Shown here: one piece after another, positions 6,385 through 10,610 of the stretch | Layout: every line of letters starts with the position of its first letter | Numbering within the stretch: the stretch's first letter is position 1 | Source: Pseudomonadota bacterium | GTDB lineage: Bacteria; Desulfobacterota; Desulfarculia; Desulfarculales; JAHJDS01 | Assembly: GCA_018812395.1 (NCBI GenBank) | Contig: JAHJDS010000037.1 | Span: forward strand, 1-10,610 | Length of the DNA stretch: 10,610 nucleotides | Direction of reading: 5' to 3' | Notes under the pieces: generated by a model | Seen by the model: only the letters and a program-made list of their open reading frames with translations | Told to the model about the DNA's origin: nothing | Databases searched by the model: none | Made by a program: the position numbers and the translations under genes

Positions 6385-6526
6385 CCGGGATGTGCGGCGC
6401 GGAGCGCCGTGCATCCCCGGAACATGCCCGAACGCGGGCAAGGTGCGGGCACCGGCGAAAACATCCGCCGCGAAATACACGGGTGCCGTTGGCACCCGGG
6501 GGGTGCAGGGGGGCGGGTAGCCCCCC
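6385..6526. repeat. Cluster of hairpins between convergent genes (REP-like)
   Basis: Five stem-loops follow each other in about 140 bases. They are a 13-bp stem (6388-6400 with 6404-6416, including two G-T pairs), TGCCCG/CGGGCA (6425-6440), GGTG/CACC (6442-6453), CGGGTGCC/GGCACCCG (6480-6498) and GGGGGGC/GCCCCCC (6508-6526). The last ends two bases before the stop of the DUF362 gene. None has a T tract. They may terminate transcription from both sides or be a dispersed GC-rich palindromic element. Confidence 0.55.
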
Positions 6527-6528
6527 GG

Positions 6529-7602
6529 CTATACTGATGGCAATTGCAGATTAATCGCCTTTTCGGGGCACATTTCCTGGCAGCAGAAGCAGGTGATGCA
6601 GGTGTCGGCGTCGACCAGGGGCAAATCGTCCTCGAGGGTCAGGGCGCCTACCGGGCACTGGTCCACGCAGGTGCCGCAGCCGGTGCAGGTCTCAACGTCC
6701 ACGGCGGGGCGGAGTTTGGTGCGAATTCGCATCAACTCCATGATCTCTTTGGCCCCGGTGATGGCCTCGCCGCCCAGGGGCGGCAGCTTGAAGTCGGGGA
6801 TCGTCTCGAAGGGCCCGATGATCTCGACGTCGTCGTATTCGCCCAGGCCCAGCTCCCTGGCCCGTTCGAGGAACCGGAGGCGGCCGGGTTCGAGGCCCAT
6901 CATCCGGGCCATGACCCCGTCCAGGGCCACGCCGTTGTCCGAGGCCAGGATGCGGCCCACCTGGCGCAGGTCGGTCGAGGCCGGGCCGTTGCCCTCCATG
7001 GCGGTCACCGCGTCGACGATGAACAGGTCCGGAACGCGCAGGCGAAAGACGTCCACCACCAGTTCGTGAAACCTGGCCGGGCTGCCGGCCAGCCTGTGAA
7101 GCAGGGCCTTCTGGGCCCCGGGGAGGAGTCCGTAGCTGTTCTTGATCGCCCCGGTCATGACGGTCAGGCCGTGGGTCTTGAACTTGGGGACGGAGACGAT
7201 CACGTCGGCCTCGACGATGGCCCGCGACAGGCTGACCCGGGGTTTGTACTCAGGGTTGAAGTCGACCTCGACGGCCTCGGTGCCGATGTTGCGGTAGTGT
7301 CCCCGGGCGGCGGCGAAGAGGCCGGTCTGCCGGAAGGCGGCCTCGTTGGCGCCGTAGCCCATGAGCCCCGGGTTGTCGCCGACGATGATCTCCCCCGGGT
7401 CCATTTGTTCGAGGCACCCGACCACGGCCTCGATCACCGCCGGGTGGGTGGTGATGGCCTCGTCGGGATTGGCGGCCCGGAGGACGTTGGGTTTGACCAG
7501 GATTTTTCGGCCCGAGATTTTCAAGGGAAAGAGGTCCAAGGCCCGTCTTATCGCCGGGAGGCAGTCAATGTAATCGGCCGTCTCGATCAGCACTCGATGC
7601 AT
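6529..7602 (-). CDS. DUF362 protein with C-terminal 2x[4Fe-4S] ferredoxin domain
   Basis: A 357-residue protein, DUF362 domain first and a bacterial-type ferredoxin domain last. DUF362 marks: KILVKPNVL (33-41), GDNPG (75-79), and VPKFKTHGLTVMTGAIKNSYG (partly quoted: PKFKTHGLTVMTGAIKN, 139-155). The ferredoxin part has CTGCGTCVDQCP (C306, C309, C312, C316) and CITCFCCQEMCP (C335, C338, C341, C345), the CX2CX2CX3CP pattern for two clusters. The biochemical role of DUF362 is not settled. Here electron transfer to or from the neighbouring AOR is plausible. Start ATG 7602 is chosen because the domain begins there and CGGAG lies about nine bases upstream; an upstream start near 7662 would add 20 Arg-rich residues. 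It follows the E1 gene by 88 bp, probably in one operon. Confidence 0.88.
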   Translation of the reverse strand: MHRVLIETADYIDCLPAIRRALDLFPLKISGRKILVKPNVLRAANPDEAITTHPAVIEAVVGCLEQMDPGEIIVGDNPGLMGYGANEAAFRQTGLFAAARGHYRNIGTEAVEVDFNPEYKPRVSLSRAIVEADVIVSVPKFKTHGLTVMTGAIKNSYGLLPGAQKALLHRLAGSPARFHELVVDVFRLRVPDLFIVDAVTAMEGNGPASTDLRQVGRILASDNGVALDGVMARMMGLEPGRLRFLERARELGLGEYDDVEIIGPFETIPDFKLPPLGGEAITGAKEIMELMRIRTKLRPAVDVETCTGCGTCVDQCPVGALTLEDDLPLVDADTCITCFCCQEMCPEKAINLQLPSV

Positions 7603-7690
7603 GGTTTTTATTCTCCGTGGGGACGTGAAGGGCCGTCGCCGGGTCATCTGCCCCGGCTCCAATTTCTCCTATCGACTCGGCGTGGTGATG

Positions 7691-8548
7691 TCAACCCAGG
7701 CGGAGTAATTCCAGGGACGGAACGGACAAATCCAGGTGGAGCAACGTCCTCGGCCCCAGGCCGCGTCGGTCGAGCAGGAGCTTGACCACCTCGTTGACCT
7801 GGAGGGTGGCCACCGCCGCCGGGGTCATGGCCGGGATGCCCATCACGACTTCGGCCGAGTCCTGTTTGGCGGCCGGCTCCGGGCCGTGGAGACCGGCCAG
7901 TCCGGGTTCGCCCGGCAAGACGGTCATCACGAAGCCCTCCAGTCCGGCCACGGCCCCGTGGACATAAGGGATCTTGGCCTCCCTAGCCGCCGTCTCGAGG
8001 GCGTAGCGGGACGGCATGTTGTCCAGGCAGTCTACCGCCACCTGGGCCCCGGTCAGGATTTGGGCCAAGTTGTCCGGCCCGGCCCGGAGGGGGAAGACCT
8101 CGACCTCGACGACGGGACTGATGGCGGCCACCTCCTCGGCCGCCACCTCGGCCTTGGGGCGGCCCAGGGTCTCGGGCCGGCACAGGAACTGGCGGTTGAG
8201 GTTGCCCGGCTCGAATCGGTCGTGGTCGCAGATTCTCAGGCCCCCGATCCCCAGCCGGGTGAGGAGGAGCACGACCATGCCGCCCAGCCCGCCGGCCCCG
8301 ATCACGGCCACGGTCGAGGCCGCCAGACGGGCCTGGTCTTGGCGAGTGAAGGTGCCGCGGTTGGCCGCCAGGCGCTGGGGCCAGAGGTGTTGTTCCAGAC
8401 AGGCCGTCGTCGCCTCCCGGGGGGTGACACCCATACTCCGGGCGGCCTGGATCAGCCCTTCGTCGCTGATAACGGACAGCGGCTCCTGCCCCGGCGCCTG
8501 ATGCACCTCCAGATACGGCCGCAAGACGTCGAGCCATTCCTCCGCCAT
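7691..8548 (-). CDS. HesA/MoeB/ThiF-family E1-like adenylyltransferase
   Basis: A 285-residue enzyme predicted to adenylate the C-terminal glycine of a MoaD/ThiS-type carrier before sulfur transfer. Visible marks are the nucleotide loop GAGGLGG (84-90), D108-x-D110, FEPGNLNRQF (112-121) with R119, GRPKAE with K132, and DCLDN (173-177). About 75 residues precede the Rossmann fold, longer than in E. coli MoeB. They look helical and may bind the partner. The usual zinc-binding CxxC pairs are missing: the first is replaced by PGLAGLHGPEP (215-225), and no second pair follows the QVNEVVKLLL helix (250-259). It begins one base after the stop of a MoaD-like gene ending in GGG, its likely substrate. 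With the AOR next door, a role in sulfuration of the W/Mo-pterin is the best guess; thiamin or thioamino-acid pathways are alternatives. Confidence 0.88.
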   Translation of the reverse strand: MAEEWLDVLRPYLEVHQAPGQEPLSVISDEGLIQAARSMGVTPREATTACLEQHLWPQRLAANRGTFTRQDQARLAASTVAVIGAGGLGGMVVLLLTRLGIGGLRICDHDRFEPGNLNRQFLCRPETLGRPKAEVAAEEVAAISPVVEVEVFPLRAGPDNLAQILTGAQVAVDCLDNMPSRYALETAAREAKIPYVHGAVAGLEGFVMTVLPGEPGLAGLHGPEPAAKQDSAEVVMGIPAMTPAAVATLQVNEVVKLLLDRRGLGPRTLLHLDLSVPSLELLRLG

Positions 8549-8549
8549 C

Positions 8550-8789
8550 TTAACCGCCCCCCACCGGCGGAAACAGGCCGACCCGGTCCCCGTCGGCCAG
8601 GACGGTGTCCGCGCCGGCGGCCACGCCGTTGACCATGATGATCTTGACTTTTTCAGGCGGGATGCCCAGCCGGGCCAACAACCGGGCCACGGACCGGCCT
8701 TGTTCCGCCTCGACGCTGAGGCCGGTCAGAGGATCGTATCCAGGTGCCAGGGCGCGCAGGGACGTACTGAGCTTGACCAGGATCGGCAT
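8550..8789 (-). CDS. MoaD/ThiS-family sulfur carrier protein (ends in Gly-Gly-Gly)
   Basis: A 79-residue beta-grasp protein: ILVKLSTSLRAL at the start, VKIIMVNGVAAGADTVLADG in the middle, and GDRVGLFPPVGGG at the end. The terminal glycines are the site that an E1 enzyme activates and that then carries sulfur as a thiocarboxylate. Start ATG 8789 is chosen because AAGGAGG (8805-8799) lies nine bases upstream and the fold begins there; a longer frame to 8819 adds ten residues before it. The E1 gene starts one base after its stop, so the two are almost certainly co-expressed. It differs from the second MoaD-like protein at 6004, which lacks the Gly-Gly. It most likely serves molybdopterin/tungstopterin synthesis; which synthase it pairs with is not visible here. 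Confidence 0.88.
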   Translation of the reverse strand: MPILVKLSTSLRALAPGYDPLTGLSVEAEQGRSVARLLARLGIPPEKVKIIMVNGVAAGADTVLADGDRVGLFPPVGGG

Positions 8790-8803
8790 CGGCCGCGACC
8801 TCC

Positions 8804-8833
8804 TTGTCAGCGAGAGCACTTATTATTTATAAC
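8804..8833 (+). promoter_or_regulatory. AT-rich divergent promoter region; candidate lutC promoter
   Basis: On the plus strand TTGTCA (8804-8809) and TATAAC (8828-8833) are 18 bp apart, pointing to lutC. The same AT-rich block (8820-8833) gives TATAAA on the minus strand, a possible -10 for the moaD-like operon, but no good -35 is seen for that direction. The two operons are only 141 bp apart at their start codons and may share control. Confidence 0.4.
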
Positions 8834-8930
8834 ACGACGGGTCCGAAAAGACGCCATGTTGGCTGCCCGGTAAACTGCAGTCAGTCCAGGGCGCTTGCTT
8901 CCGGCCCGACGCCAAGGTAAACATACAGAG

Positions 8931-9515
8931 ATGAAGTCAACCCCGTCCGAAGACACGTGGATGTTCGAGACGTTCCAGGCCCGGGCCGAGGAGGTCAGCG
9001 CCGAGGTCCATCGTTTCGCCACCCGGGCCCGGGCCCTGGAGTTCATCGTCGACTTTTTGCGGGCCGAAGGCGTGGCCGATGCGCCCGGGTCCTACGCCCT
9101 GTGGGCCGACGGTCCATTCTTGAATCAGGCGGACCGGGACGACCTCGGCCGCCGGGTGCCGGGGTTGAGGTTCGAGGTCACCCGGGACCGGGCCGCCCAG
9201 ACCAAGATCGGCCTCAGCCAGATGGACTGGGGCCTGGCCGACACCGGCACCCTAGCTCAAAACTCGACCGCGGTCGAGCAGCGCCTGGTGTCGACCCTGC
9301 CCGAGATCCACGTCGCCCTGGTCCATACCCAGGCCGTCCTGCCCGATCTGGCCTCGCTCTTGGCCCGGGTCGATCCGGCGACCATGCCCTACCTGGCCCT
9401 GATCACCGGACCCAGCCGGACGGCGGACATCGAGCGGGTCTTGACCATCGGCGTCCACGGTCCATTGCGGCTGGTGATCGTCGGCGTGGACGAGCCCCTG
9501 GGGGTGGCGGCGTGA
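8931..9515 (+). CDS. lutC: LutC/YkgG-family LUD-domain protein
   Basis: A 194-residue protein of the LUD (DUF162) family. LutC is one of three proteins in the LutABC (LldEFG/YkgEFG) complex that oxidises L-lactate to pyruvate in bacteria. Family marks: GLADTGTLAQNS (101-112), RLVSTLPEIHVALV (118-131), and TGPSRTADIERVLTIGVHGP (159-178). The N-terminal 50 residues are mainly helical and variable, as usual. The start is not certain. ATG 8931 is preceded only by a distant AAGG, and ATG 8961 (FETFQARAEE) is an alternative that keeps the whole domain. The stop overlaps the lutB start by four bases. In the known operons the order is A-B-C; here C comes first. Another hydroxy-acid substrate is possible. 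Confidence 0.88.
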   Translation: MKSTPSEDTWMFETFQARAEEVSAEVHRFATRARALEFIVDFLRAEGVADAPGSYALWADGPFLNQADRDDLGRRVPGLRFEVTRDRAAQTKIGLSQMDWGLADTGTLAQNSTAVEQRLVSTLPEIHVALVHTQAVLPDLASLLARVDPATMPYLALITGPSRTADIERVLTIGVHGPLRLVIVGVDEPLGVAA

Positions 9516-10610
9516 AGGGGCGATTTAGACGGGACATCGGCCGGGCCCTGAACCGCCCCCAACTGGCCAAGGCCCTGGGCCGCTTTTCCGAGGATTACGT
9601 GCTCAGCCGGGCCAAGGCCTTTGAGGGTATCGACTTTGAACAATTGAGGGACCGGATCGCCCGGATCAAGGGCGAGGCCGCGACGCGCCTTGACGAGTTG
9701 GCCGACCGGTTCGCCGCCCAGGCCGCGGCCCGGGGGGCCACGGTCTTCCGAGCCCACGGCCCGGACGAGGTGAAAAAATACGTCCTGGACATGGCCCGGT
9801 CCCGGGGGGTCCGGCGGATCGTCAAGTCCAAGTCCATGGCCTCGGAAGAGATCGACCTCAACTCCCACCTGGAAGCAGCCGGGATTCACGTCCGGGAGAC
9901 CGACCTGGGGGAGTGGATCATCCAGCTCTGCGGCGACCGGCCGTCCCACATGGTCCTGCCGGCGATCCACCTGACCAAGGAGGAGGTGGCCGAGATCTTC
10001 AGCCATGAGGTGGGCCGGCGGATCCAGAGCGACATCCCGCGCCTGGTCAAGGTCGCCCGGGCCGAGCTGCGCCAGGAGTTTTTGGACGCCGACCTGGGGA
10101 TGTCCGGGGCGAACATCGCCGTGGCCGAGACCGGCACCCTGGTCATCGTCACCAACGAGGGTGACGGCCGCCTGGTGTCCACCCTGCCGCGGATCCACGT
10201 GATCCTGGTCGGGTTGGAAAAACTGGTCGCCAAACTGGCCGACGTGGCCCCGATCTTGACCGCGCTCCCCCGTAGCGCCACGGCCCAGCTCATGACCAGT
10301 TACGTGTCCATGATCACCGGCCCCTCGGAAAACACCGACGGCGCCACCAAGGAACTCCACATCATCCTCATGGACAACCAGCGGACGGCCATGGCCTCGG
10401 ACCCGGTCTTTCGCGAGGCCCTGCAGTGCATCCGCTGCGCCTCGTGCCTCAACGTCTGCCCCGTCTACCGGCTGGTGGGCGGCCACGTGTTCGGCTACGT
10501 GTACACCGGCGGCATCGGGACCATCCTGACCGCCTGGTTCAACCGGGCCCAAGAGACCGAGTCTATTCAGGGCCTGTGCATCCAGTGCGGCAACTGCCGG
10601 CAGGTCTGCC
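9512..10610 (+). CDS. lutB: LutB-family iron-sulfur LUD protein, N-terminal part (runs off the window)
   Basis: The visible 366 codons start at GTG 9512 inside the lutC stop (GTGA), with a GGGGGTGG purine run just upstream. The protein has the LUD domain first: the KSKSMASEEIDLNSHLEAAG stretch at 105-124, VAETGTLVIVTNEGDGRLVS at 204-223, and SMITGPSENTDG at 266-277. It then enters a ferredoxin-like domain with CIRCASCLNVCPVY (C306, C309, C312, C316) and CIQCGNCRQVC (C356, C359, C362, C366), ligands for two [4Fe-4S] clusters. This is the layout of LutB (LldF/YkgF), the electron-transfer subunit of the lactate oxidation complex. The C-terminal end is outside the window. Whether a separate LutA (CCG-domain) gene follows, or that domain is fused, cannot be seen. 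Confidence 0.92.
   Translation, partial: MKGRFRRDIGRALNRPQLAKALGRFSEDYVLSRAKAFEGIDFEQLRDRIARIKGEAATRLDELADRFAAQAAARGATVFRAHGPDEVKKYVLDMARSRGVRRIVKSKSMASEEIDLNSHLEAAGIHVRETDLGEWIIQLCGDRPSHMVLPAIHLTKEEVAEIFSHEVGRRIQSDIPRLVKVARAELRQEFLDADLGMSGANIAVAETGTLVIVTNEGDGRLVSTLPRIHVILVGLEKLVAKLADVAPILTALPRSATAQLMTSYVSMITGPSENTDGATKELHIILMDNQRTAMASDPVFREALQCIRCASCLNVCPVYRLVGGHVFGYVYTGGIGTILTAWFNRAQETESIQGLCIQCGNCRQVC

Noticed and set aside
6544..7785. 413-codon plus-strand frame
   Set aside because: Antisense shadow of the DUF362 gene in GC-rich DNA; His/Gly/Asp/Val-rich and without any domain.
9389..10552. 387-codon minus-strand frame
   Set aside because: Antisense shadow of lutC/lutB, which have clear LUD and ferredoxin motifs on the plus strand.

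Overview
The window is GC-rich DNA whose core genes fit an anaerobic, probably Desulfobacterota-like (deltaproteobacterial) bacterium. That placement is an inference from gene content: an aldehyde:ferredoxin oxidoreductase (AOR) family enzyme, a DUF362 ferredoxin protein, sulfur-carrier/E1 genes and a LutC-LutB pair. No taxonomic marker was read directly.

Left part (1-2393): the end of an integrated element. It holds the N-terminal part of a minus-strand XRE-family regulator with a good sigma70-type promoter, about 500 bp of unassigned DNA, a small excisionase-like HTH protein, and a complete tyrosine integrase translationally coupled to it (ATGA overlap). The integrase is followed within 30 bp by the 3' part of a tRNA-Leu(CAA) gene, from anticodon arm to CCA, with no 5' half. 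This looks like the displaced attachment-site end of a tRNA-integrated island. The intact tRNA would then lie off the window to the left.

Middle part (2394-4216): mostly gene-poor sequence around one striking minus-strand gene (2993-3481). It encodes a signal peptide followed by 12 copies of Cys-x-x-Trp in an Arg-rich chain with no acidic residues. A strong intrinsic terminator lies 18 bp past its stop. I do not recognise this family, and it is the most novel item here.

Right part (4217-10610): a metabolic module. On the plus strand are an AOR-family tungsto/molybdo-enzyme and a ThiS/MoaD-like protein that lacks the terminal Gly-Gly. Convergent on the minus strand is a set transcribed moaD-like (ending in GGG), HesA/MoeB/ThiF-like E1 enzyme, then DUF362 protein with two [4Fe-4S] ferredoxin motifs. 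Divergent from that set, lutC and lutB (partial, 4-bp overlap) encode LUD-domain lactate-utilisation-type proteins. A reasonable reading is that the E1 and GGG-ending MoaD supply sulfur for the AOR's pterin cofactor, the DUF362 ferredoxin carries its electrons or acts on an assembly step, and Lut oxidises a hydroxy-acid. The substrate is unknown.
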